The position numbers and the translations under genes are program-made. 55,434 bases of DNA from Chalciporus piperatus (lineage: Eukaryota > Basidiomycota > Agaricomycetes > Boletales > Boletaceae): contig JBBPTG010000164.1 in assembly GCA_038093975.1 (NCBI GenBank), forward strand, positions 1 through 55,434. Direction: 5' to 3'. Positions 1 to 10,311 of the stretch are shown piece by piece. The stretch's first letter is position 1, and the number at the start of each line of letters is the position of its first letter. Under the pieces are notes generated by a model. That model did no database searches. It saw nothing but the letters and a program-made list of their open reading frames with translations, and was not told where the DNA came from.

Positions 1-1
1 C

Positions 2-1417
2 CTCAAACCGATCGTTGAGTCGGCGCCAACCATTATACATGGTACCAAAGATCTGGCGATAAAATTGAGTCAGCTTAAATATATACCTCGAAAGCAAATA
101 TACATCGTTACCGGTGACGTGGTCGCTTTCTACCCAAACATTCCTCTTAGGAAGTGCTTAGACCGTGTCTTTGACATGTATATGGAGCACTACTGGAATA
201 TCCCCGACCATGACGACGAGTTCAACGTGAGACAACAGAACGCGTTTAAACGATGCCTAGAGGTGGGCAACACAGAGCTGATAACGCAGTTTGATGGCGT
301 ACCTTATCTTCAACTTAAAGGCCTAGCAATGGGCGTCGCGGACTCACCCGATCTTGCAAATCTGTACGGGTGGTCATGTGAAAAACGTGACAAGGTACAA
401 TCGCACCACAGTATTGTTTTTTACGGACGATATATCGACGACTGTCTGTCTATAGTTTATGCCGAATCTGAACATGAGGCACTACAAATAGTTCAATCAG
501 TAATACGCGTCGATGACTGCGAATTAACTTGGGAGGTCGGTAAATACTTACCGTTCTTGGACATGATGTTATACGTCGATGATAAAAACGTTCTCCAGCA
601 CATGCCCTATCGGAAAGCCCGATCAAACCAAGAAAGGATTCCATGGATCTCTGCTCACCCGTTCGACGTCAAGCGTGGAACGTTTTATGGTGAAATGAGC
701 CGCCTCGCCACGCTGAGTAGCACCTTTGAACACTACTCGGACGCCATACGGAGCTTGGTCGCTTTGTATGTAAAGCGTGGTTATCCAGCGGCGCTGGTAC
801 GAAGTTGGGCTAGAGATAAGCTCACAGTACGATGGGAAAATCGTCTCCAAATACGAAATGAGGAGAACGCGGACGTGCTAGTCCTCAAAACCCACTTTAA
901 TACAGCATGGAATTACTTTAACGCACAAGAACTGAGCGACACTATGATGGGATACATGCGCACTTGGCTAGATAAAGCCGAGCGTGGCGAATACTCTCGA
1001 GAATTCCCGCCGGCCCCTAGGTCCTATGTTGATTCTATATCTGGAACTCACCACGCTGTAAAGCTGGTTGACGATTTCGGTGATGAACTCTGGGTCCCGG
1101 ACGTCCGGAAGATCGGTATCCCTGACCGTCGAATGCTTGTGTCACGAAAGCGTACACAAAATTTATTCGATCTAACAGGTCTTTGGAAGAAAATAGTGTT
1201 GGAACAGCTAGACGAGCGTGAGTCCTCTGCGGATGCTATCCGTCCCTTTGATGAGCCTCACATTGTTCTCGGCGATGAAGCCTATCTTCGTCATCCATCA
1301 GGCCGTCTGATGGAACAAGGCGACGAAGAACTAAACTTACACCGCCGCTCGCCTACACCTTTAATGGTGGATCCGTCTGACTTGGCCGACACCCTCCTTC
1401 GGGTTGGGCTACGCTAG
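2..1417 (+). CDS. Penelope-like (Coprina-type) reverse transcriptase, 5' partial
   Basis: This is a retroelement reverse transcriptase. The frame is open from the window edge, and the codons before the first candidate start already read like the finger region of the family, so the gene begins left of the window. Visible motifs, in order: DVVAFYPNIP (motif A), GLAMGVADSPDLANLYG (motif B), FYGRYIDDCLSIV (motif C with YIDD) and PFLDMML. The following thumb contains a GEMSRL stretch and an RGYP signature, as in Penelope-like elements. About 200 further residues follow and no GIY-YIG endonuclease is seen. Endonuclease-less Penelope elements named Coprina are known at basidiomycete telomeres. The ORF is followed on the same strand by CCCTAA repeats, the expected arrangement when the cDNA is primed from the G-rich 3' end of a chromosome. 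Assignment to Penelope is firm; the Coprina label is inferred. Confidence 0.88.
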   Translation, partial: LKPIVESAPTIIHGTKDLAIKLSQLKYIPRKQIYIVTGDVVAFYPNIPLRKCLDRVFDMYMEHYWNIPDHDDEFNVRQQNAFKRCLEVGNTELITQFDGVPYLQLKGLAMGVADSPDLANLYGWSCEKRDKVQSHHSIVFYGRYIDDCLSIVYAESEHEALQIVQSVIRVDDCELTWEVGKYLPFLDMMLYVDDKNVLQHMPYRKARSNQERIPWISAHPFDVKRGTFYGEMSRLATLSSTFEHYSDAIRSLVALYVKRGYPAALVRSWARDKLTVRWENRLQIRNEENADVLVLKTHFNTAWNYFNAQELSDTMMGYMRTWLDKAERGEYSREFPPAPRSYVDSISGTHHAVKLVDDFGDELWVPDVRKIGIPDRRMLVSRKRTQNLFDLTGLWKKIVLEQLDERESSADAIRPFDEPHIVLGDEAYLRHPSGRLMEQGDEELNLHRRSPTPLMVDPSDLADTLLRVGLR

Positions 1418-1774
1418 GTCCCTTGCAACGTAGGAAACGCAGTTTCGTCGGTCTGACGTCCTGGGTCTCCCTTGGAAACGCACGTTTGTAACTTTTTCTG
1501 CAAAGGTACTGAATGGTACCGCGCACCTCGGCTAAGTGGGTATTAGAGGCCCATCGTCTTCGGATGGAGCCATGAGGTACTAATGTGGAGGCCTTTTGGT
1601 CAAGTGAGTGTCTAGTACTTGGTTCTCGATTCGGTTGTACTGATGTCGTCAGAGCTGGACCGCTCCGCGTTTGCATTGTTTGGATCTCGCTGCTTGTGCG
1701 GGGAATATTACGGTAAGTAATACTGTATGTTATTTGGTAAAACGGACATACTAACCACGGTTTTTTGGGAGCCT
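1418..1774 (+). other. 3' untranslated tail of the Penelope-like element
   Basis: No convincing coding sequence is seen between the reverse transcriptase stop and the first telomeric tract. By position this is the 3' tail of the retroelement. No second hammerhead core was found here. Confidence 0.55.
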
Positions 1775-1802
1775 TACCCTAACCCTTAACCTAACCCTAA
1801 CC
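1775..1802 (+). repeat. Interstitial telomeric tract 1 (CCCTAA type)
   Basis: Degenerate CCCTAA units, including one CCCTTAA variant, with the C-rich strand on plus. A 66-bp non-telomeric spacer separates it from the next tract. Confidence 0.85.
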
Positions 1803-1868
1803 GTGAGTGTTACTTTCGTAGAGCTTTTTCGTTAAAAGCTGAATTATAGTGACGTGTTTTGGTATAGC

Positions 1869-1914
1869 TAACCCTAACCCTAACCCTAACCTCTAACCTT
1901 AACCGAACCTTAAC
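1869..1914 (+). repeat. Interstitial telomeric tract 2 (CCCTAA type)
   Basis: Three perfect TAACCC units followed by degenerate AACCTT/AACCGAACC units. Same orientation as tract 1. Confidence 0.88.
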
Positions 1915-2414
1915 AGTGGGGCCCTCCGGCTTACGTAAGTGTTCTAGACCCGGCCGTTTCCGGACAGCTCGGCATCTATAGTGTTATCGCGATAAGACAT
2001 AAGGTTTGACACGTCATGGGATTTGAAATATCTAATATTGGATAAGGTACCCGTGTGTGGCTTCGGCCCCCGGGCTAAGTCGGCCGCCCTGCCTTGGCAG
2101 GAACGCTCTGTAATTTATTACAGGAACCATTCCCACGTCATACTGAAACAGGACCGCAGCAGGGGCAAACTGCGCCGCAGCAGAACTCTATGTGACGTGT
2201 CTCTCCCACTCCCTCGGAGCTACTAATTCGCCGTTTTATTCCCACCAGCCACTCATTGTCTATTTAAGCTGTGAGTGTAACGGTTGTTCAATTTACCATC
2301 GGGTCTGATGAGTTATTATAACGAAACAGGACCAGGTTGAGACAAGTAAGTCTCAACACTGTTACCCGGTGTTAACTCCTCTTCAGCGTTAAGTCCCTTT
2401 CGTGAGAAAGTCCC
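1915..2414 (+). mobile_element. Second, ORF-less Penelope tail between telomeric tracts
   Basis: This 500-bp segment is bounded by telomeric tracts on both sides and has no credible gene. It carries a hammerhead ribozyme fold near its right end, which is known from Penelope-like elements. The likely reading is the 3' remnant of an earlier, heavily 5'-truncated element copy attached to the chromosome end before the copy at 2-1774. Sequence identity with the tail of the outer copy was not demonstrated. Confidence 0.5.
2297..2371 (+). ncRNA. Hammerhead ribozyme (type I topology)
   Basis: All hammerhead parts are present in order. Stem I is formed by 2297-2304 with 2364-2371 (8 bp, one G-U). The conserved CUGAUGA is at 2305-2311. 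Stem II is GUUA/UAAC (2312-2315 with 2319-2322) closed by a 3-nt loop. The conserved GAAA is at 2323-2326. Stem III starts with CAG (2327-2329) pairing with CUG (2359-2361) and continues as a perfect 8-bp hairpin (GUUGAGAC with GUCUCAAC, about 2335-2356). The cleavage triplet GUU ends at 2363, so cutting is predicted between 2363 and 2364. Hammerheads are established parts of Penelope-like retroelements, and this one lies on the same strand as the adjacent reverse transcriptase. Confidence 0.82.
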
Positions 2415-2431
2415 CCCTAACCTAACCCTAA
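2415..2431 (+). repeat. Interstitial telomeric tract 3, fused to a coding region
   Basis: CCCTAACCTAACCCTAA joins without a gap to the open frame of the next gene. The TAA in the first repeat unit is the last upstream in-frame stop of that gene. Confidence 0.85.
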
Positions 2432-2432
2432 G

Positions 2433-5071
2433 CCGGGGATCGCCAAACACAACCACGTTTACGTGGACATCCTGATTCCGCAATCCGACCTTGATCAGCG
2501 GGCGTTGGGGGAGCGCACGGAATGGCTTTCGAAGAAGTTCCCCATGAACGCGATCCCTCACACCCTCATCGGTCGAATGGGCTCGGCTTCTGGCCATAAT
2601 CTCGCCGTTTACATCATGTTTCCTAGGATGATCCATCGCAATCCCGCCAACGGTAGACGAATGAACATGATGCCACAGGGCGTGTTGGATCCGTTCTGGG
2701 AGGAGGTCTTTCTTATGGCCCTGTCGGAACACGCCAAGGACAGCTGGGAGCCCTACATGGATCAGACCCTGGATGAGACCAGATACAAGAGCAGGAATGT
2801 GGGACAGAGAGGAGGAGGACGCGGCAGAACATTGCCCCTCTCGAACAGGGCCTTCCTGGACGTTCAGCACTCCATGCGTGACATCATAGAGGACAACCCT
2901 GAACTCCTGTCCATGTATGGATCGTTCTTCTTCGTCCTGGAAGGAAAGGGCATCAAACTCTTGACAAAGGATGGCCAGGACGGAGTGCATGAAACCCCCG
3001 AGGCCGCTCTTCAACGCAACATCTCCAGTCTCGATTGGGATTCCATGCTCGACCGTAGGAAGGGAGAGCTTGTCATAGACGTGGGAGTGTCCTTCACTCC
3101 CAAATCTGACCAGCCTGTCGTGGGCCTCTGGAGGCTCGACGCTCTCGAAGAGTCCTACGGTGCTGCTGGTTTCAACAGAGGAACCATCCATCACCAATGC
3201 ATGCTTTCCAGATATGGTGCACTGCAAGCGGAGATGAATCAAGAACGATGTCTGCAGACCCACGTCGCATTCAGAAGCACCTACAATCTCTACTATGAGG
3301 CCGTTCGAACCTCAGACAACAAGCCGGTCTTTGCCAAGGACAGCGATGCATACAACCTCATGCCACAATACTACAAGGAATGTTCCAGGGCTGTCAAGGT
3401 TTTCAAAAAGGCGCAGTCCAGGACATATGGAGTCCGGGACGAATATCGGGTCAGCGGACAGGCTGCACAGATTCTGCTGAGGGAAATCATTCCGCGAGTG
3501 AGTTCCCCTCACCGGTTCTCCCTTCAACTGCCTTGTCTGAACCGCAGATCGGATCTCAGGCTAAGAGATACATGCGGTGGAACCCGGTCCTTTGGATCCC
3601 ATCCAAAGTCTGGTTTGGGTTCTTGGCCCGGAGGGTGCTAGAAGTCCAGCGCACCCAGATGGCCCTATGCAGACGAAACCCACCCAACCTGGGCATCATG
3701 ACCGGCGTCCTGAATCACATGTTGCGCTGTGTCACATCCACTCCCATCATCTACGACAATCATGTTCGAGAATCGCTGGCCCTCCTCGAATATCGGAACG
3801 TGCTGGAGACGGCCAACATGTTTTTCTTGCAGGATCTTTGGATCGACATGGATCCCTGTCTTGACGCTCTTCAGGACTTCGACGACGTCCATGTGTTGGC
3901 TCTTATGGGTGCCAATGCGAAGGCACGACGGGACAAGGCCCTTGCCACGAGAAACCGCGCCGTCCAAGATCCCTTTGATCAAACGGTCATGTTTCCCATT
4001 GGTGCCAACCCTACCTGGAGTGCATTGAAGCAAGCCATTGCGAACAATCCCGGTCTCATGTTGAAGAATTGGTCTTTCTCAAGCAGGTTCTATGGTACTC
4101 CACTGTTTGTGGCGCGTCTGTTCTGCAACTTTACGACACAGATGTGGATGATGGTGGTGGACGAGGCCTTCAAAGCCATCGTTCCTGCACCCAACTCCTT
4201 GCATGACGCCATGCGATGCTGGACGGTCATCAGCGTGGACGACACCCTGCGAGACGCTGTCTTTGAAGCTTCCAACATTGGGCTGGAGAATGCACAGGGC
4301 ACCACCCACGGACGGCAAGGCCCCAAATCCATGTCTTTTTCAGATCGCCTGGAGATCTACTTTCCTTCTCCAGACAGCAGCGCCGTCCATGATGGCTCCA
4401 TCTGGATGGTCTTCTGGAAGAACAATGGATACATCAGGGAGTATCATGACCACCTGAGCGACAGAGACGAACACCAGCGGTTCCAGGTCAATGATGCCCT
4501 TGCTGATATCTTCTCAGCACTGCAGTGTCTTCCTGCCAGCCAGAAAATGACGAAGAAGACCAAAGGAAACGTCTGGAAGGTACAACAGGGCACCTACGTG
4601 TTCTTCACCAATCCCAAGTTCTACAAGATTGAAAGCTTGGGAAAGGAGACCAGACAGACGCGAACACAAGTCGCCCACCGTCCTGGTCGTGGCATCAAGT
4701 CGAGAAAGGTCTTGGAAGAGGATTTATGGAGATCGAGCGGCTTCGATGGCCTGGCCAGCAAGAAAGATGAGACAGACAGGCAGAAGAGACGAAAGCTGCA
4801 ACAGAGACTCGGACGTTCTGCTGCAATGAACAACAAAAGAAAGGCGCCACCACCACCACAAAAGAAGACCTTTCTGACAAAGCCTGCAGAGAGTGACAAC
4901 AGGCTTGAATTAAAGGTGAAGAAGAACACGAGAACTGCAAAAGAAAAGGCTGGTCCATGCTTAGGAATGAAGCGAAAGGTAGAGGGTTATTTGCATTCTG
5001 AGAGCGATGAAGACCCATCGGAAGAAGAAGAAGAAGAGGATGAGGATGAGGACGAGGAGGACGAGGATTAG
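2433..5071 (+). CDS. Large unrecognised protein, 5'-truncated by telomeric repeat
   Basis: Two exons are supported: 2433-3497 and 3548-5071, separated by a 50-bp phase-0 intron (GTGAGT...CAG), giving at least 862 residues. I do not recognise the family. The frame runs back into the telomeric tract with no good start codon, so the 5' end appears lost. Features: an IDVGVSF core strand near residue 210, an aromatic-rich central half (FYGTPLFVARLF, MWMMVVDEAF), a lysine/arginine-rich stretch with several candidate nuclear localisation signals, and a C-terminus ending in an almost pure Glu/Asp run. A nuclear protein is likely. The gene at 16177-13686 has the same layout (an HT-I-P opening block, then an ID-hydrophobic-G-x-x-F strand), so the two look like distant paralogues. 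Expression from this truncated copy is uncertain. Confidence 0.7.
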
Positions 5072-5134
5072 TATAGTATAGAGTGGTATCTTTGTTCGGT
5101 GTTCTAGAATCTATCTTGCCTCACTCAGAGAGCA

Positions 5135-6240
5135 GTGTTCCCACTATTGTTCAATGATTTCTGGATGATGGTCAAGCTGTCCAAGCTTCTAGCAATTATC
5201 TCGAGTCACCAAACATACCCCTTCCCCTGTCAATGATCACAAGAAATTAATTCAGCCAGGCATTCATATGATTTGGAAACATGTTCCCAATGGTTTATCA
5301 ACTCTTTGAATAGATTGGTAACAATTCCGAGACCATCCAGATTGTTTCTCGTGGTATTCTGAGATTCATTCTCTCTCCTCCTAAGGACTGATTTTTCTAG
5401 ACCTCCAGAAGGATGCCAGGGACCTGAAAGGACTTGTCTCTACTGTTGTTCAATTCTCCCTAGATGATGGCAAAGCCCTCTAAGCTTCTACTATTTATTT
5501 CGAGGCTCTGTCCAAAACCCCCTCCTCACAATGAATTAATTCAGACAAGCATTCTCATGACCTGGAAACATGTTCCCAAGGGTTTATCAACCCTACAAAT
5601 CCATTGGTAACAATCCTGAGACCATCCAGATTTTTCTTGATGGTGTTCTGGAATCCATCTCCTCCTCCCCCCCAAAACCGATTTTTCTAGCGCTCCTGAA
5701 GGATGCTAGGGACCTGAAAAGACTTGTCCCTACTGTTGTTTAACCCTCTTAGGACGATGGCAAAGCCCTCTAAGCTTCTGCTATTTATTTCGAGTCTTCA
5801 TGCATACCTCCTCCCCCCTGCCAATGATCACAAGAAATTAATTTAGCCAGGCATTCCCATGACCTGAGAACATGTTCCCAAGGGTTTATCAACCATCTGA
5901 ATCCATTGGTAACAATCCCGAGACCATTCAGATTTTCTTGATGGTGTTCTGGAATTCAGCCCCTCCCCCCCAAAAACCGATTTTTCTAGAGCTCCAGAAG
6001 GATGCTAGGGACCTGGGTAGACCTGTTCCTACCGTTCTTCAACCCTCTGAAGACGATGGCAAAGCTCCCTAAGCTCCTGCTATTTATTTCGAGGCTCTGT
6101 CCAAAACCCTCCCCCCTCCCTTTTCAAGACATGTACGAATTAATTCGACCAAGCGTCCCTATGGTCTGGAAACATTATTCCGGGGGTTTCTCAACCCTCT
6201 GAATCCATTGGTAACACTTCTGAGACCCCACGTATTTATT
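5135..6240 (+). repeat. ~300-bp tandem satellite, about 3.7 copies
   Basis: A phrase of the form CTACTGTTGTTCAA...GATGATGGCAAAGC recurs at 5143, 5441, 5731 and 6030 (spacing 298, 290 and 299). Each unit also holds GAAACATGTTCCCAA, TCCATTGGTAACAAT and TTTCTAGAnCTCCnGAAGGATGC. The last copy is truncated. Small ORFs here repeat from unit to unit and are not genes. Confidence 0.88.
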
Positions 6241-6429
6241 TCGTGTCGATATCAACATATGTCCCCATACCACCTTGTTTGATTTTTATCTCGAGAACGA
6301 GACCACGGATTTTCATGATTGTTAGCTCAAAATGATCCCACAGATGTGCTCTATCCAGCCCCACAAAGAGATTCCACAAATAAAAAATTGACTTTGTATC
6401 TTAATTCCAGGATGACCATATAAATGTGC
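6241..6429. other. Short gap between satellite and next gene
   Basis: No feature is supported. The first exons of the following gene, if they survive, would have to lie here, but no start codon in the right frame could be linked to the clear downstream exons. Confidence 0.4.
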
Positions 6430-8851
6430 CACCGCACTGCCATGGGTCAGATACCATGCCAAAATTGCAGATCGCTCATACGACGAAGCATTACGTGTCG
6501 AAAACGTCTACTCAATCGATGTCTACCGGTTGTCCCCAAATCGGCGCCAAGGATCGTAAGTGGCCCATCTACTTATTCTCTGGAATATTATAATGAGTAT
6601 CTAACCACAGGAGCATTTTCCGTGAGATTATAGTCCCACTGACGAAAATGTGGGCACACCCAACTGTGCTCAATCTTGTGAAACAACATGTTGTGTTATT
6701 TAAGCAAGACGTAAGTGATCATCGCGTCGAAAGCCCTACAACTGACTGGGATCAGGTACTGCCGAGTGTTGTCGAGTGGACAACATATGGACTGTGTTCA
6801 TTATTGGATTCCATGTGGCAACGATTCAAACGCACCATCAATAATGACACACCAGTTCCGCAGTATTTCATCGAGCTTACCAGCTGCTTGGAACGAGCCC
6901 TCAATTTCGCACATACAGGCAGTGCAAAAGTGCTCACGAAAGGTCTAATGGACCCCCTGTGGATCTCCCAGGGACTTCTCTCGGACGGGCTTCCTTGCCT
7001 CTCCCGGATGGTCGTATTGAATGGTATCGATACTCTTGCCATTCGTGAACAGGATTGGCCTATATCACGAAGGACATCTGATCCCGAAATATCATCGCGG
7101 AGATCCATGCAACTCAACTATGGCATGGATCAATTTGATGTGAGTACGATATTCTCTACGTGTATAAAAACGCGCAGATGCGCCCATCCCGCATCTGCGT
7201 GAAACACACGCATTGATACTAATGCATCTCCAACGATAGGCATATTGTGCAACATTCAATATCCATCACGCGATTAAAACGATCCCTGACAACTTCGCAC
7301 CCACAACGGCTGATATCACAGTTCGCCTGGTTCTCTACATTTTCTTCAAAGTCATCGAAACATATGTCAAGGATGTCCGTCATATAGTCGAAGATGGTGT
7401 CAAAGCATCAGTCAAGCCCCAACAAGAAAGCGAGGAAATATGTCAGCAACATCGCGCTAAAGCAAGACTGGATGCATTGTCAAAATGGAAGAAAGAGCGA
7501 TATCCTTTCTCGTCTGACATGGCCCCATGTTCCCTGCTCATACAGTGCATTGCAGTCGATGCCGACAACGTTGCAACTGGACTACCTGATTCATCCCTGG
7601 GTCAAAAATCAATTACATGGTTCGCCGAACATATGATCACTGCAGCCAACAAGCCCACAACACGAGCCCATCCTCCATTTCCAGCACCCGGTGCCTCGCT
7701 CATGGTGATGAAGATCGCGCTAAAAGAATGCAGACGAATCCTCGGAAAAGGCCAAAGTTCAGATGAGGATTACCACTCCAGTATCCGACCCTTAATTGTG
7801 CAGTCTCTGAACATGCAGAAGATACTCAACATTCCTTGGTCCAAAAATCCCACTGGATATCCAGGCCGTCCATCAACTCGCATCGTCCACAACGCTTGGA
7901 TCAATCTTGGCCAATCCTCTGGTACAACCACACTATCGAGCTTGCTTGTGACACCCTCTTCACAAGTCCATGTCGCTGCAGTCAATGCCGTGACAATGGT
8001 TCAGGCAAACGACTGCAGAGCAGCATGGAGTACTTCTGAAGTCACGATACAAGACCTTCAGAAAATATTACACCGAGAAGTACTTCCGCAGGATTGGTCA
8101 ATCAAGGAGGTCAGCCTACCGCAGGCACGCTCATATGTCCACGAAACATATGAGTGGGTTGAACAAAATTACAATGGCCGCAAGCCAATCCACCTACTCG
8201 CTGTAATCATTGCCATCATTTTCAGTCGGGTATTACCTGATGTCTGCCATGCCGCAAAACCTGCCGGTTCTTCCAAGTCATCCTCGGCCACACAAATCAC
8301 GGAGGCTGTCCGTTCTATGCCATGGAGTGCTCCTCCACCGTCGAAAAAAGGACTTACCAGGGCGCTCCCATTTGTGGTCATGATGTCCACGTTTATCATC
8401 GCGATGTACGAGCCCACCTCACCACTTCGACAATATATCCAATCGCACGATGGTAATCTGGGGAGTCTTTGGACTGACAAACATGGTATTCGCTCTCTCT
8501 TCCTGGATGCAATTCTGGCTTATCACGGTGACAGGTTCTAAAATGATCAAGCCATTCAACCTAGTAAGGTTGGGGGTCGCCAAGGCTCAATCATGGAACA
8601 TTTTCAGCTCGCCCAAATTCAATCAAGGATGGTCGTTGTTAACACAATCTGACGTCAATGCACTTCATCGTAAAGTGACGGACCATTTGAAGGACCTCCC
8701 ATACGGACCTTACAATGCGGTGTTACACGTCGTTGGTTCGGACAAGGCCAACGTAATGGTGCGTGCCACAGAGGTGATAGGAAGGGCTTTAACGAAACGA
8801 TCCAACGACACGGAGGCTGAAGGGGGTCCGTCTAAACGAATCCATATCTAA
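6430..8851 (+). CDS. Unrecognised large subtelomeric protein, 5' end unclear
   Basis: Exons that splice in frame are: about 6430-6555 (reading ADRSYDEALRVENVYSIDVY), 6611-6710, 6756-7139, 7240-8485 and 8535-8851, with GTAAGT/GTGAGT-type donors and short introns. The product is roughly 720 residues. I do not recognise it. It is soluble for most of its length, with hydrophobic helices near residues 530-600 and a basic tail ending in SKRIHI. An in-frame stop lies just upstream of the first exon and no start codon fits, so the gene may have lost its 5' end at the boundary with the satellite. The intron at 7140-7239 contains a hairpin repeat also found three times downstream of the gene. The function is unknown; a relation to the other two large subtelomeric genes cannot be shown by eye. 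Confidence 0.6.
7171..7201. repeat. Hairpin repeat (CGCGCAGATGC / GCATCTGCGTG), intronic copy
   Basis: An inverted repeat with about 11-bp arms lies inside an intron of the gene at 6430-8851. Three more copies lie at 8920-9086. Confidence 0.8.
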
Positions 8852-8919
8852 CACTTCATGACATGTATGGTACATAGTATAATTCGATGAGGTGATGGGT
8901 ATCGTTTCATATACATATT

Positions 8920-9086
8920 CACGCAGATGCGCAACAAGCGCATCTGCGTGTTTGTGTCTGGCAGTTTCATGACAAACATATTCGACCAGAAACACGCACA
9001 TGCGGTAAGTGGGCATCTGCGTGAATGCTTCGTGTGTATGTTAAACCGTTAAAAACGCGCAGATGCCCTCAGGGCGCATCTGCGTG
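8920..9086. repeat. Three hairpin repeats of the CACGCAGATGC family
   Basis: Copies at 8920-8950, 8993-9023 and 9055-9086. Each is CACGCAGATGC (or a one-base variant), a 5-10 nt spacer, then GCATCTGCGTG. They follow the stop codon of the upstream gene within 70-240 bp. Confidence 0.82.
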
Positions 9087-10136
9087 AGAAACCCGTAAAT
9101 GTGGTTATACAAAGCTAGGTGGTATATAGTATATTTATTGTTAGCTCGTAGCTGTTGCATTGTGTATTGTGGGATGTGTAGGTAAATGTTGTGTTTGTGT
9201 ATTATATTTCCAGTTACTCCGTAACCATTACCTGGGCCGAACCCTAACCTAATTAGATTAGACCCCCTATAATAGATATCTTCGTTGTTGTTTTTTTCCG
9301 TTGTCGTCGCGTGTTCGTCGTTGCCCGAGTGTCTATGTGTGAGGCGGTGTGAGCACGGGCGTCCAGGATGCCCATGTGTAGTGAGCGTACTGACGTGACT
9401 CACCTAGTGGCCGTCCGGGATGCCTGTCGTCATTTCGTGGTCCCTCGTGTTGCATTGTCGTCGCTCGATCTAGATAAGGTCAGTGAAGACTCGATGTGAG
9501 ACGACTCACTCTGTCCGCATCACGCTCGTCACAGCGCGGGCGTCCTGGACGCCTGTGGCTGCACGGGTCTCTTGGTGTCGTTTGGGCTTCGTACTTGCCG
9601 TCCTCTTTGGGCCACGTTTTCGTGTCCTAGTCGGTAGTCGTAGTGGTGTCGTGTTTTCCTAATATCCGTGTTCTCTCGAGAGTAGAACACAATATCTAAA
9701 GAGTAGAAATTTTTAGTTTGTTGTCTGAACTATGAGAACTTACCTATTTTATTTGCTTGAGGTCCGATCGTGATGACGCTTGTGAGTGCGAGAGAATAAG
9801 CTTCGTCGTGATTAAGTCGCTCGCTCGTTAATTGGTTTACCTTCCTTTTCGAGTCGCCGCCGGTTATGACATCACACAACATTCGTCGTGATTAAGTCAC
9901 TCATTAATTGATTTACCTTCCTGTTTCGAGTAGCCGCCGGTTTGCTTACATCACACAACAACATTCACGAACGCTGGTAAGTTATCTCAAGTTCTCGCTC
10001 GCTCGACTCTTATCAATACATCTCGCACGATCACGGTCACACACGTCCACATCTAGTTCACTCTCCAATCCCCAGCTTGCTCGCAAACTCATCAAACTCA
10101 CTTGCACGCTCAAACGGACTCCAGGTCGCCTCAATC
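9087..10136. other. Gene-free stretch with degenerate repeats
   Basis: No gene is supported. It contains a telomere-like AACCCTAACCTAA at about 9240, degenerate relatives of the 17-bp palindrome at about 9357, 9413 and 9538, and a direct duplication at 9801-9960. Confidence 0.5.
9801..9960 (+). repeat. Two-copy direct repeat, ~80 bp unit
   Basis: Both copies start TTCGTCGTGATTAAGTC and end GCCGCCGG...ACATCACACAACA (about 9801-9881 and 9882-9960). They lie just upstream of a short pair of exons at 10137-10274 and may have been its promoter region. Confidence 0.75.
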
Positions 10137-10274
10137 ATGTCAAACGGCAAGTCAAGACAACAACGGACGGACACACAGTAAGTACAGGTCTCGAAACCGT
10201 CTGCTAACTCGTTTCTAGCATGCCTCCGTTCACGGGCGGTCAAACAAGCACGCGAACGCGAACGCGCAATGCCG
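10137..10274 (+). pseudogene. Relic first two exons of an unknown gene
   Basis: An ATG at 10137 opens MSNGKSRQQRTDT. A GTAAGT donor at 10178 and a TTTCTAG acceptor before 10219 restore the frame into HMPPFTGGQTSTRTRTRNA, and another GTGAGT donor follows at 10275. This looks like a genuine fungal gene start. Downstream sequence is only palindrome repeats, so no further exon was found. It is either a truncated relic or a gene with a very long intron. Confidence 0.35.
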
Positions 10275-10311
10275 GTGAGTCCCTCATTCACATCGCGGGT
10301 GAGATGTGCCG

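Noticed and set aside
2..1417. Reverse transcriptase as telomerase TERT or a LINE
   Set aside because: The motif set (FLD motif, RGYP thumb, YIDD context) fits Penelope-like elements; no TERT T-motif or LINE endonuclease is visible.
2316..3263. A 315-codon minus-strand frame
   Set aside because: It is antisense to the large gene at 2433-5071, whose splicing, codon pattern and paralogue support the plus strand.
4621..5018. Serine/cysteine-rich minus-strand frames
   Set aside because: They are antisense translations of the Lys/Glu-rich C-terminus of the plus-strand gene.
7171..9086. Possible CRISPR array from regularly repeated CACGCAGATGC hairpins
   Set aside because: Only four copies, unequal spacing, one inside an intron, and the organism is a eukaryote.
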